Shown piece after piece: positions 25,550 to 34,740 of a stretch of 38,922 bases of DNA. Origin of the DNA: Colivivens sp964452915 (GTDB taxonomy: Bacteria; Bacteroidota; Bacteroidia; Bacteroidales; Bacteroidaceae). Made by a program: the position numbers and the translations under genes. The notes below the pieces were generated by a model, which was given only the letters and a program-made list of their open reading frames with translations, ran no database searches and was not told where the DNA came from. The DNA lies in contig CAYVNW010000028.1 of NCBI GenBank assembly GCA_964452915.1, forward strand, positions 1 to 38,922, given 5' to 3'. Positions within the stretch are counted from its first letter, which is position 1. Every line of letters starts with the position of its first letter.

Positions 25550-25868
25550 GAGCCGCGTGTCAATGACAATTCTATTTATGAGGGGAATATTGATGTAAGC
25601 AACGTATGACAAAAATGCGAAGCAGATATGCGACTGGCTGGAATTCAATTTCGTCGCAAACCAAGGCAGTCAACGAATCTGCATCCAATCTGCTCTTTCT
25701 ATCCCAGATAAGGCAAAGGAAGAACAAGAGACACGCTCCCCGCTACAAGTTGACGACTCCTTCCAAAAGGTTGTTATTGTCAAAGACAACATCAAACCAT
25801 GGAGTAACGACGACGGAGTGTTGTTCATAAGCCTGTACGATTTTCTCCTCAACGATACACAACGCTGA
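25550..25868 (+). pseudogene. Decayed 3' remnant of a DUF4143-type AAA ATPase gene
   Basis: An open stretch from 25599 to a TGA at 25866-25868 encodes a C-terminus strongly resembling the DUF4143/ATP-binding family common in Bacteroidota. Landmarks are DFVANQG-like FNFVANQGSQR, then IQSALSIPDKAKEEQE, DDSFQKVVIVKDNIKPW, and the ending LFISLYDFLLND. Just upstream, the same frame reads FMRGILM and then a stop at 25596, where the family has a MRGY-VDV segment. I find no P-loop or N-terminal domain in the upstream 200 bp. It is therefore a 5'-truncated, frame-disrupted fossil, not a gene. Confidence 0.65.
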
Positions 25869-25964
25869 ACCTAAAAATAGATTATAAATAGACGTGTCAA
25901 ATAATTTTTCGCACATTAGATTGATTTTTTCATAAAAGTTTATCAACTAATAAAAATAAATGTA

Positions 25965-25972
25965 TATCTTTG
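25965..25972 (+). promoter_or_regulatory. -7 box of the 1233-aa surface protein gene
   Basis: TATCTTTG fits TAnnTTTG. The sequence upstream is very A/T-rich, with only a weak -33-like GTTTAT about 22 bp away. Transcription would start near 25977-25980, right at the base of the hairpin at 25981-26001, giving a leader of about 180 nt. Confidence 0.65.
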
Positions 25973-25980
25973 CACTTGGG

Positions 25981-26160
25981 AGTCACACTTTTGGTGTGGC
26001 TCAAGCATACTAATAACTACTTGCCGAGCTGCAATGTATGAATTCTTTTGTGGTGACGACGTAGGAGATGCAGATCTCAACGTACATACACTAAACTTTG
26101 GAAACTACTAAAAACAAACAAATATATTAACTTATTACTAATTATTAAATCATTAACAGT
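25981..26160 (+). promoter_or_regulatory. Long structured 5' leader of the surface protein gene
   Basis: A hairpin at the predicted 5' end pairs AGTCACAC (25981-25988) with GTGTGGCT (25994-26001), including one G-U pair, around a 5-base loop. Further on, GAGAT/ATCTC encloses a 4-base loop within GAGATGCAGATCTC. TGTATG (from about 26036) can pair with CATACA (from about 26085), closing an outer stem around it. The last 60 nt are A/T-rich and unstructured, as in well-translated Bacteroidota leaders. It may be a stabilising or regulatory leader; no known riboswitch class is recognised. Confidence 0.45.
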
Positions 26161-29100
26161 ATGAACAAAAAATTACTATTGTTGTGCACAACCTTGTTGA
26201 TGAGTATAGCCGCTTTCGCACAGTGGACAAAGCCTGTCCCTGCATCGACCGTGGCTTTTGAAGTATCGGAGGATGCAACCTACCACTACTACTATCTCTA
26301 CAACAAAGACGCACAAGCCTTCTACACAGAAGGTAACGCATGGGGTACTCAGGCGAGTATCGGTGCTCCTGCACTGAAAGTCTACTTCTCCAAGTATTTG
26401 GTTGATGGAGCATGGGATGGTAAGACTTACCTCATCAACGACTCATCAATCAACAAGTCTGCATGGAAACTGCTTTTCATTGACTCTGAAAACGCAATGT
26501 TTGTTGATCGTTCCACTCAGTCAAACTACATGTGGGAAGTCATCGATCAGGGCAACAACATTTACCGCTTTGTAGGCGCAGACGCAAATCCTGAATTCGC
26601 AAAGAGCTCTTACGAAAGTTGCTACATGGGCTTCGATCTTTACGATGGTGCTTCATTCGAGGGGCCTCTCAATCCTTTCTTGAATACAGCCAACGTGATT
26701 GCTGGACACACATACTGCGTTGACTGGCAACTCGTACCAGAGGACGCATACGAAGCAATCGCAGAACAGCATGTCAACTATTATGCAGCAACTAACCTGA
26801 AAGTAGTTATTGACAGTGCAAGCGTACACAACACCGACATAAACCTTGCCGGCATTAACGCTGTATACAACAATGGCGCATCTACAAAAGCCGAACTCGA
26901 CTCTGTAAAGAACACCTTGAACAAAGCTATCGACTTGAGCCTCTACATCACAGAGATCGCTACTACTTATCCAACAGTTGACGCTTCTGAGGCAAAGGTC
27001 GTACTACAGGACTCAAATTTCACTCCTTCTGACATAGACTCAGCTAAGGTAACCCTCCAAAAAGCAGCCCGTGCAGTTGACGTTCAGAATGCACTTGCAG
27101 GTGCAACCGAGGACAACCCTAAGGACGCCACATCACTGCTTACAAACCCTGACTTTGAGACAGGAAACACAAATGGTTGGGATAATACCTTTGTAAGCGG
27201 TATTACAGCAACTAACTGTGGTTTCCAAAATAGCACTTATACGAATGGTGAAACTACTATTGCTAACTTCATTGAAGCATGGGCTGGGTCATCGTTCAAC
27301 AAGAACTACTCTTTCCGTGCTATTGGCGACGCTCAATTGAGCCAAACTATCGTAGGATTGCCTGCAGGTAAATATGTTCTTGCCGGTGACTTTATTGCCA
27401 CAAACCAAGATGGAAATGCTGACCCCGTAGAAGGTGTACAACTCTTCGCTACAGATGGCGAAAACGACATGTTCAAAAATATAGCTACAGGCAATGGCGC
27501 GCCAGAACACAGCGAACTTACATTTGTAAGTGAGGGGGGCAACATTACAATGGGCCTACGCACTGTCAACACATCAGCAAACTGGATTGCAGGCGATAAC
27601 TTCACACTTACGTATTACGGTGAGACAACTGAAGACCCTTACAAGGTTGTACTTGATGCTACTATCAAGAATGCAGAAGAGAAATATCCAGCAATCGATA
27701 ATGTAAAAGCAAATGCTGAAGTAAAGACTGCATACACCAAGGTCCTTGAAGCTGCTCAAAATGCAGAGGATGACTATCAGGCAGTCAATACATCTCTTAC
27801 AGCAGCTGTAAAGGCTCTTGACACTTCTGTAAGCGAGTACACTACACTCCAGGGCTACATGGAAGAACTTACAGCTAAGCAAGAACAATTTGAGGGAACT
27901 ATCTTCGAAGGCGTAAGCGAGGAACTCAATGACCTCTACATGGAATGGGAAGAAGCTTACGATGACGAGACAGCTACCGCTGAATACATCGCCGGTGCTG
28001 AAAAGCAAATGAGCGACATCATCATCAACTTCATCACTACCAACGCTAAGGACGGCGACGAAATCACCGCACTTATCAACAATCCAGACTTCGATACTCG
28101 CTTCTCTGGATGGAGCCACACCGGTGCAACTCCTGGATGGGGAGGTACCAACGCTAACACTCAAGGAACACTTGCTGATGTTACATTGACATCAGGTAAC
28201 GCAGAGGTTTACCATGCAGCATTCAATATGTACCAGATTATTCCAAACATGCCAAAAGGTAGCTTCAAGCTGACTTGCCAGGCATTCGAACGTAACGACG
28301 GTGGCTATGTGAACTATTGGACACAAGGTCCTGAAGCAGGAATCACTGCTACATTGTATGCTGGAAATGAAGAAGCTAAAATAAACAACATTCTTGCGTA
28401 TGCAACAGAAGGACAACTCTTCTCTGATGGAACATGGTGGGATGATCAATCAACGGACTATGGATACATTCCAAATGGTATGCCTGGAGCAAACTATCAC
28501 TTCTATAACAACGACAAGAATGATTATCTTGTAACTCTTTATTTCACAGTACCTGAATCTGGCGACAGCGTACAGATAGGTCTTAAGACAACTGCAACCA
28601 ACAGTTGGATTATCTTCGACAACTTCCGCCTCTACTATCAAGGCTCTGATGCCAACGCTTATAAGGAGCAAATCGACGAACTCACAGCTCAGCTTAACGC
28701 TGTATTCAACGATGCCACTCTCTATGGCACTGATGCCAAGGACAAGGTAGACGCATCTCTCAAAGAACTCTCCGAAGCATACGCATCGGGTAGCGGCGAC
28801 GCTTGTATGGAGGCTGTAGCTATAGCTCAAGAGGCTCTTGCATACGCTAAGACTTCTATCACTGACTACCAGAACCTCTCTGATGTCTATGGCACACTCG
28901 CTGAGGCTGCCGAGACTTATCAGGAAACAGCAGACGCAGAACTCGTCAACCAGGCCGTTACGCTCATGGATCAAGTTGAAAACGCAACTCTGAACACGAA
29001 CCTCACAAACGAGGAGGCTGAAAAACTCTACTCTGACGCAACTCTCATGATCAGTGCATTGACTACATCAGCTAAACTCAACGAAGCAGGCATCGACATT

Positions 29101-29862
29101 ATCAACGCAAGTGAGGAAAACCCTGTTGATGTTTCTGTTGTAATTACTAATGCCACATTCGATACAATAGGCGACTTCAATGGATGGAGCGGAACTGGAT
29201 TTAGTGCAGATGGAAACAAATCTACATGTGCAGAACACTACAACAAGACTTATGACACTTATCAGGATCTTGGCGGACTGCCAGCCGGATACTATATCTT
29301 AAAGGCTAACGCATTCTATCGCCGTGGTTCTGCTACAACAGATTATGCTATCGAGCAGGCTAATCCAGACTCTTTGCTTTACGCTCACCTCTACGCTACA
29401 TCTTCTGTAGACAGTGTTGAAACGCCAATCGCAGGTGCCTCAAGTGCTGCTCTTGATGCATCACAATTTACTGAACAAATCATCACTGTATCAGCAAGTA
29501 TCGGAACAGGCGATTGCTCAGCCGTAGGCGATGGACTTTACATCCCTGGCTACATGACTTCATCAAATGCATGGTTCCTTGCCGGTTACTACAAGAACGA
29601 GACTCCAATCGTTCAGGTTGGTGACGACGGTTATCTCCGCATCGGTGTCAGGAAGTCACAAACAAAAGACAGTTCAGACTGGTCTATCTTCGACAACTTC
29701 GAACTCGTTTATCTTGGAACAAATGCTCCAACAGCAATCAACGGAGTTGAGGAAGTCAACGCAATTGTCGTAGAAGGTATATATAACCTCGCAGGTCAGA
29801 AACTCTCTGCTCCTCAAAAGGGTATTAATATCATCAATGGCAAGAAGTACATTGTGAAGTAA
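26161..29862 (+). CDS. Large exported multi-module surface protein with sorting-like C-terminus
   Basis: The 1233-aa product has a signal peptide (MNKKLLLLCTTLLMSIAAFA, cleaved before QW). An aromatic, beta-rich N-terminal domain (about residues 21-190) is of unknown type. Then three related modules start with a N-P/A-x-F-D/E-T...GW signature: TNPDFETGNTNGW (about 327), NNPDFDTRFSGW (about 639) and NATFDTIGDFNGW (about 996). Each looks like a galactose-binding-type jelly roll and ends in a hydrophobic FDNF/GDNF strand. Helical, alanine- and glutamate-rich spacers (about 215-310, 500-620, 835-980) separate them. The last 35 residues (IYNLAGQKLSAPQKGINIIN, then GKKYIVK) resemble the short C-terminal sorting segment of Prevotella/Bacteroides outer proteins. 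No catalytic motif is seen. A glycan- or surface-binding role is inference. Confidence 0.75.
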   Translation: MNKKLLLLCTTLLMSIAAFAQWTKPVPASTVAFEVSEDATYHYYYLYNKDAQAFYTEGNAWGTQASIGAPALKVYFSKYLVDGAWDGKTYLINDSSINKSAWKLLFIDSENAMFVDRSTQSNYMWEVIDQGNNIYRFVGADANPEFAKSSYESCYMGFDLYDGASFEGPLNPFLNTANVIAGHTYCVDWQLVPEDAYEAIAEQHVNYYAATNLKVVIDSASVHNTDINLAGINAVYNNGASTKAELDSVKNTLNKAIDLSLYITEIATTYPTVDASEAKVVLQDSNFTPSDIDSAKVTLQKAARAVDVQNALAGATEDNPKDATSLLTNPDFETGNTNGWDNTFVSGITATNCGFQNSTYTNGETTIANFIEAWAGSSFNKNYSFRAIGDAQLSQTIVGLPAGKYVLAGDFIATNQDGNADPVEGVQLFATDGENDMFKNIATGNGAPEHSELTFVSEGGNITMGLRTVNTSANWIAGDNFTLTYYGETTEDPYKVVLDATIKNAEEKYPAIDNVKANAEVKTAYTKVLEAAQNAEDDYQAVNTSLTAAVKALDTSVSEYTTLQGYMEELTAKQEQFEGTIFEGVSEELNDLYMEWEEAYDDETATAEYIAGAEKQMSDIIINFITTNAKDGDEITALINNPDFDTRFSGWSHTGATPGWGGTNANTQGTLADVTLTSGNAEVYHAAFNMYQIIPNMPKGSFKLTCQAFERNDGGYVNYWTQGPEAGITATLYAGNEEAKINNILAYATEGQLFSDGTWWDDQSTDYGYIPNGMPGANYHFYNNDKNDYLVTLYFTVPESGDSVQIGLKTTATNSWIIFDNFRLYYQGSDANAYKEQIDELTAQLNAVFNDATLYGTDAKDKVDASLKELSEAYASGSGDACMEAVAIAQEALAYAKTSITDYQNLSDVYGTLAEAAETYQETADAELVNQAVTLMDQVENATLNTNLTNEEAEKLYSDATLMISALTTSAKLNEAGIDIINASEENPVDVSVVITNATFDTIGDFNGWSGTGFSADGNKSTCAEHYNKTYDTYQDLGGLPAGYYILKANAFYRRGSATTDYAIEQANPDSLLYAHLYATSSVDSVETPIAGASSAALDASQFTEQIITVSASIGTGDCSAVGDGLYIPGYMTSSNAWFLAGYYKNETPIVQVGDDGYLRIGVRKSQTKDSSDWSIFDNFELVYLGTNAPTAINGVEEVNAIVVEGIYNLAGQKLSAPQKGINIINGKKYIVK

Positions 29863-29887
29863 ACATTCATACATAATGTAATCGTTG

Positions 29888-29919
29888 GGATGCCCGAATT
29901 GTTCGGGCATCCTTTTTTG
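29888..29919 (+). terminator. Rho-independent terminator of the surface protein gene
   Basis: A perfect 11-bp stem, GGATGCCCGAA (29888-29898) with TTCGGGCATCC (29902-29912), has a 3-base loop and is followed by six T residues. It lies 26 bp after the stop codon. It is the strongest terminator in the window. Confidence 0.92.
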
Positions 29920-30076
29920 TCTCTCTTATTGAGCCCATAATAGGACACGCCGTTTTTTTACAAGCAAATGCACCCATTGTCTGTCAAGTACACATTATAC
30001 GCTACACCACGGGCAGAGACATACACTTATATTTTTTTATTTGCATATTTATGGCCAACATGTCAAAACTTTTACC

Positions 30077-30084
30077 TACCTTTG
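30077..30084 (+). promoter_or_regulatory. -7 box of the ruvB operon
   Basis: TACCTTTG matches TAnnTTTG and lies 33 bp before the ruvB ATG. No good -33 TTTG is seen at 19-21 bp. The preceding 150 bp (29920-30076), after the terminator, is A/T-rich and I see no gene in it. Confidence 0.6.
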
Positions 30085-30117
30085 TATCATTATAATATAT
30101 AAGGTGTAGCATTGTTG

Positions 30118-31167
30118 ATGAAAGAAGAATTTGATATACATGAGGAAAAGTATGTGGAAGGGAGTAAGGAAAAAGAGTTTGAAAATGCCTTGCGACCTTT
30201 ACAGTTTGCTGACTTCGCAGGACAGACTAAGATAGTAGATAATCTGAAAATATTTGTCGAAGCCGCTAAGTATCGAGGCGAACCCCTCGACCACACGCTG
30301 CTCCACGGACCGCCGGGATTAGGAAAGACTACCCTTTCGCAAATCATAGCCAACGAACTTGGAGTCGGTTTCAAGACCACCTCAGGTCCAGTGCTCGACA
30401 AGCCAGGTGACCTTGCCGGCATACTCACATCACTTGAGGAAAACGACGTGCTGTTCATCGATGAAATTCATCGGCTCAGTCCCATTGTTGAGGAATATCT
30501 CTATTCTGCAATGGAGGATTACCGTATCGACATCATGATCGACAAAGGCCCGTCGGCACGCAGCATACAGATCGACTTGAACCCGTTCACCCTGGTCGGT
30601 GCGACCACCCGAAGCGGACTGCTCACAGCCCCACTCAGGGCACGCTTTGGTATCAATCTGCACTTGGAATACTACGATGCCGATGTATTGGCAAAAATCA
30701 TCACACGCAGTGCACGTTTGCTCAATATACCGTGCGATAAGGACAGTGCCTACGAGATAGCAAGCCGCAGCCGTGGAACCCCACGTATAGCCAATGCTCT
30801 GCTTCGCCGTGTACGCGACTTCGCACAAGTGAAAGGCAATGGCTCCATTACGATGGAAATTGCCAAAATGGCACTCGAAGCACTCAATATCGATAAATAC
30901 GGCCTCGATGAAATCGACAACAAGATACTCACCACCATCATCGACAAGTTCAATGGCGGTCCAGTAGGACTTGGCACGATAGCCACTGCTGTAAGCGAGG
31001 AAGCCGGAACCGTAGAAGAAGTGTATGAACCATTCCTTATAAAAGAAGGATTCTTGAAACGCACCCCACGCGGTCGCGAAGTCACCGACCTTGCCTACAA
31101 ACACCTCGGGCGAACCAGAAACAGACAATACGATACAAACACAGGCATGAGTGACCTGTTTAACTGA
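30118..31167 (+). CDS. ruvB: Holliday junction branch-migration ATPase RuvB
   Basis: RuvB (349 aa) is the hexameric motor that drives branch migration with RuvA and RuvC. The Walker A GPPGLGKT spans residues 64-71 (Lys70) and the Walker B box DEIHR 115-119. The arginine-finger region reads RSGLLTAPLRARFGI, and the winged-helix end contains PFLIKEGFLKRTPRGR. The ATG at 30118 gives MKEEFDIHEE; two TTG codons upstream are unlikely starts. It heads a tight run with the flippase (5-bp gap), S46 peptidase and two small membrane proteins. Confidence 0.97.
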   Translation: MKEEFDIHEEKYVEGSKEKEFENALRPLQFADFAGQTKIVDNLKIFVEAAKYRGEPLDHTLLHGPPGLGKTTLSQIIANELGVGFKTTSGPVLDKPGDLAGILTSLEENDVLFIDEIHRLSPIVEEYLYSAMEDYRIDIMIDKGPSARSIQIDLNPFTLVGATTRSGLLTAPLRARFGINLHLEYYDADVLAKIITRSARLLNIPCDKDSAYEIASRSRGTPRIANALLRRVRDFAQVKGNGSITMEIAKMALEALNIDKYGLDEIDNKILTTIIDKFNGGPVGLGTIATAVSEEAGTVEEVYEPFLIKEGFLKRTPRGREVTDLAYKHLGRTRNRQYDTNTGMSDLFN

Positions 31168-31172
31168 GAACT

Positions 31173-32621
31173 ATGGCAAATCTGAAAGGACTCGTTAAAG
31201 ACACAGCAATATACGGACTAAGCAGTATTGTAGGACGTTTCCTCAATTACCTGCTTGTTCCGCTTTATACCCATTGCATGCCGAAAGACTCCGGTGATTA
31301 CGGGGTAAGTACCAATGTGTATGCATATACAGCGTTGATATTGGTAATACTCACCTTCGGTATGGAGACTACACTATTCCGCTTTGCCAACAAAGAAGGA
31401 GAGAAACCCGACACGGTGTTTTCTTCCGGCTTCTCTGTTATAGCCACTCTGACCGCCATATTCCTTATCTGCGTATTCACATTTATCACGCCAATAAGCA
31501 ACCTGTTGGGCTATGCCGATCATCACGAGTATCTGTTAATGATGGCAGTAGTAGTATCGCTCGATGCGTTGCAAGCACTTCCGTTCAGCTACTTGCGCTT
31601 TCAGAAACGCCCTATCCGGTTTGCTACACTGAAACTGCTGTTCATCATACTGAATATCGGACTCAACTGCATATACTTCCTGTGGTTGGGCAAGACGGAG
31701 GTTTACTACGTATTCAGCATAAACCTGTTATGTACAAGCATCATCACCCTGTTCTTCATACCTGACATGTTCAAGATACATTGGCATGTAGACAGGAAAT
31801 TGCTGCGACGCATGCTAACCTATTCATCTCCTTTACTCATCCTCGGCATTGCAGGCATTCTGAATCAAACTGCCGACAAAATTATATTTCCGCTGGTCTA
31901 TCCAGACAGACAGGAGGCTGAAGTACAATTGGGAATTTACGGTGCATGTGTGAAGATCGCCATGATTATGGCTATGATAACCCAAGCGTTCCGCTACGCT
32001 TACGAACCCATTGTGTTCGCAAAGAACAAGGATAAAGACAGCAACGAGTATTATGCTACCGCAATGAAATTCTTCGTCATTTTCACCCTCTTTGCTTTCC
32101 TGTGCGTTGAAGGCTACATGCCCGTCCTACAAAACCTCATTGGTGAGGATTACCGTGAAGGACTGAAAGTAGTGCCGATAGTGATGGCTGCCGAAATAAT
32201 GATGGGGATCTATTTCAACCTATCATTCTGGTACAAATTGATTGACAAAACTATGTATGGCGCCTTGTTCTCATTCATCGGATGCTCCGTTTTGTTTGCC
32301 GTGAACATTTGGGGCGTGCCACGCTATGGCTACGTTGCCTGTGCTTGGGGAGGCTTCGCTGGATATGGGACCGCTATGGTCCTAAGTTATATAGTCGGTC
32401 AGAAGAAGTACCCTATCAACTACGATGTCAAGCACCTGCTTGTGTACGTTCTGATAACAGCAATCTTGTTCGTTGGAATCGAACAAGTTCCGCATCAATG
32501 GCCAACAATTTGTCAGCTCGCAGTCAACACCCTACTCATACTTGTGTTTGCGGTCTATGCCTGCTACAGTGACATTCCGCTAAAGCACATACCTATATTG
32601 AACAAACTATTAAATAAATAA
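31173..32621 (+). CDS. Oligosaccharide/lipopolysaccharide flippase-type membrane transporter
   Basis: This 482-aa protein has about 12-14 hydrophobic helices and the N-terminal pattern of the polysaccharide-transport (Wzx/RfbX, MOP superfamily) family: DTAIYGLSSIVGRFLNYLLVPLYT, split by helix 1. It likely moves lipid-linked oligosaccharides across the inner membrane, but the substrate is unknown and no glycosyltransferases lie nearby. Location directly after ruvB and 3 bp before the S46 peptidase gene suggests cotranscription. A MurJ-like role is possible in principle, but the family features favour Wzx-type. Confidence 0.85.
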   Translation: MANLKGLVKDTAIYGLSSIVGRFLNYLLVPLYTHCMPKDSGDYGVSTNVYAYTALILVILTFGMETTLFRFANKEGEKPDTVFSSGFSVIATLTAIFLICVFTFITPISNLLGYADHHEYLLMMAVVVSLDALQALPFSYLRFQKRPIRFATLKLLFIILNIGLNCIYFLWLGKTEVYYVFSINLLCTSIITLFFIPDMFKIHWHVDRKLLRRMLTYSSPLLILGIAGILNQTADKIIFPLVYPDRQEAEVQLGIYGACVKIAMIMAMITQAFRYAYEPIVFAKNKDKDSNEYYATAMKFFVIFTLFAFLCVEGYMPVLQNLIGEDYREGLKVVPIVMAAEIMMGIYFNLSFWYKLIDKTMYGALFSFIGCSVLFAVNIWGVPRYGYVACAWGGFAGYGTAMVLSYIVGQKKYPINYDVKHLLVYVLITAILFVGIEQVPHQWPTICQLAVNTLLILVFAVYACYSDIPLKHIPILNKLLNK

Positions 32622-32624
32622 TAT

Positions 32625-34733
32625 ATGAAACGTATATTCTTATCTCTGTTTTGTCTTGTTTCCTTGTTCGCCAAGGCAGACGAGGGGATGTGGATGATTG
32701 GCAACATCTCGGCAAAGACCGACAGCATTCTACGCTCACTCGGACTCGAACTCACTCCTGCCCAACTCTACAACGCTAATGGTCCGTCACTCAACAACGC
32801 AATCGTCATGTTCGGAGGTTTCTGCTCGGGAGTGGTAGTCAGTCCTGATGGTCTTGTATTCACCAACCATCACTGCGGTTTTGACGCCATACAGCATCAC
32901 TCCAGTACAAAGAATGACTACTTGAAAAATGGATTCTACGCAAAAAAGCAAAAGGACGAACTACCTAATGATGGACTATATGTTGCATTCCATCTGCGCA
33001 CAATCGATGTAACCGATCGGCTCACAGCTGGCGTTACCGATGAGATGGACCAAACGGCACGAGCATTGTATCTCGACAGCGTGGCACAAGTGATACAAGG
33101 TGAGGTTCTCGACACAATCAACCGGATATACGGTGAAATCACGCCTTATTATAAAGGCAGTAAATACTACATGTCGGTTTATCAACGGTACGATGACATA
33201 CGCCTTGTCTGCGCGCCGCCTCAAAGCCTCGGCAAGTTCGGAGGCGATACCGACAACTGGATGTGGCCACGACAAACATGCGACTTCAGCGTGTTCCGCA
33301 TCTATGCCGACAAGAACAACAACCCTGCAGACTATAACAAGAACAACGTTCCATATCATCCGGTCAGCTATGCACACGTATCCACACAAGGCTACCAGCC
33401 AGGCTCATTCTGCATGACATTTGGCTATCCTGGCAGCACTGACCGTTATCTTAGCAGTTACGGTATCAACAACTTGATGCGCACTACCAACGACCTGCGC
33501 TACGAGGTACGCACGGTGAAACTACAGATATTGGACGATGCTATGAAACAGGACGATGCCACACGCATCATGTATGCATCGAAGTATGCATCAAGTTCAA
33601 ACTATTGGAAGTTCTCACTCGGACAGAACAAAGCTCTCGACGATTTAAACGTAATAAAGGAGAAGCAAGACTTAGAAAGTGAAATAGCCAAATGGGCACA
33701 AGAGAACGGGACGACCAAATACATCGGAATTCTCGATTCTCTGAAGGCATTATATGCGAAGAATTTCAACAACGCATACTCAATGCAACTGGTCGAAGAA
33801 TCGTTTGCAGAGGGAAGCGACATCCTGCAATTCTGTCTTATGCAAATGATACGCACACTAAGAGGCAACGACGAAGATGAAGACTTGCAGAAGAAAATAC
33901 AGGAAACATATAAAGATATCGATACAGAGCTCGATAAGAAGGTATTCGTGGCAATGATAAAGAACTATCGCAAAATGACGATAAGCAAGGACTACGAACC
34001 TGACTTTATAGCCACAATCGATGAACAATACAACGGTGACATCGATGCTTATACCAATCATATATACGAAACATCGAACTTGACAGACAAAAATCGTCTC
34101 GCTAATATAAAAACACGCCAAGACATAGTCTACGATCCTATGTACGACATCGCCCTTAGCGTGCTGACCAAAGTATACTCGTTTTATGGAAATGAGAGCG
34201 GCAGAATCGAAGAGTTCGAACGCCTGCTTGGTGATGCACTACGTGAGATGAATAAAGATAAAGAATATTATCCTGATGCCAACTTCACCCTGCGCATGAG
34301 TTACGGAATCGTAGAAGGTTATTCTCCATCACAAGAACTGACTTACGTATGTTACACACTACCTCAATCATTAATCGACAAGAACGAACAAAATCCTACA
34401 AATCATGATTATGACTTAATTCCACAGGTTTACAAATGGTTGAAGAAAGGCAACTTCGGCGACCGCTATGTGGACAAGTCAATCGGACAAATGCCTCTCT
34501 GCTTCCTTACCAACAACGACATCACAGGCGGAAACAGCGGCAGCGGCATGTTCGATGGTAAAGGACGATTGATCGGACTTGCATTCGATGGCAACTGGGA
34601 AGCAATGAGTGGCGACATCAAGTTCGACAACAAGCTACAACGCACAATCGGAGTTGACATACGCTATGTGCTTTCTGTAATTGACAAATATACACATGGC
34701 AAGCGAATTATAAACGAATTAACCCTTGAATAA
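32625..34733 (+). CDS. S46-family dipeptidyl peptidase, DPP7-like by its S1 residue
   Basis: The 702-aa serine exopeptidase removes dipeptides from peptide N-termini in the periplasm. A signal peptide (residues 1-18, ending AKA) leaves the family-typical mature start DEGMW. The chymotrypsin-like triad is visible as His82/His83 in TNHHCG, Asp220 in TCDFSVFRIYAD, and Ser638 in GGNSGSG. The residue 18 positions after the catalytic Ser is Gly656 (FDGNWEAMSGD). In P. gingivalis the equivalent position is Gly673 in DPP7 (hydrophobic P1) and Arg673 in DPP11 (acidic P1). DPP7-like specificity is therefore predicted. Such enzymes feed amino-acid fermentation. Confidence 0.93.
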   Translation: MKRIFLSLFCLVSLFAKADEGMWMIGNISAKTDSILRSLGLELTPAQLYNANGPSLNNAIVMFGGFCSGVVVSPDGLVFTNHHCGFDAIQHHSSTKNDYLKNGFYAKKQKDELPNDGLYVAFHLRTIDVTDRLTAGVTDEMDQTARALYLDSVAQVIQGEVLDTINRIYGEITPYYKGSKYYMSVYQRYDDIRLVCAPPQSLGKFGGDTDNWMWPRQTCDFSVFRIYADKNNNPADYNKNNVPYHPVSYAHVSTQGYQPGSFCMTFGYPGSTDRYLSSYGINNLMRTTNDLRYEVRTVKLQILDDAMKQDDATRIMYASKYASSSNYWKFSLGQNKALDDLNVIKEKQDLESEIAKWAQENGTTKYIGILDSLKALYAKNFNNAYSMQLVEESFAEGSDILQFCLMQMIRTLRGNDEDEDLQKKIQETYKDIDTELDKKVFVAMIKNYRKMTISKDYEPDFIATIDEQYNGDIDAYTNHIYETSNLTDKNRLANIKTRQDIVYDPMYDIALSVLTKVYSFYGNESGRIEEFERLLGDALREMNKDKEYYPDANFTLRMSYGIVEGYSPSQELTYVCYTLPQSLIDKNEQNPTNHDYDLIPQVYKWLKKGNFGDRYVDKSIGQMPLCFLTNNDITGGNSGSGMFDGKGRLIGLAFDGNWEAMSGDIKFDNKLQRTIGVDIRYVLSVIDKYTHGKRIINELTLE

Positions 34734-34740
34734 TAATATT

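Noticed and set aside
25606..25830. 74-codon plus-strand frame in the gap before the surface protein
   Set aside because: It is out of frame with the ATPase-like reading that carries the recognisable motifs, so it is an alternative frame of the pseudogene, not a small gene.
26161..29862. SusD-like or TonB-linked nutrient-uptake lipoprotein call for the 1233-aa protein
   Set aside because: It has a standard signal peptide without a lipobox, no SusD TPR fold signature, and no adjacent SusC-like gene.
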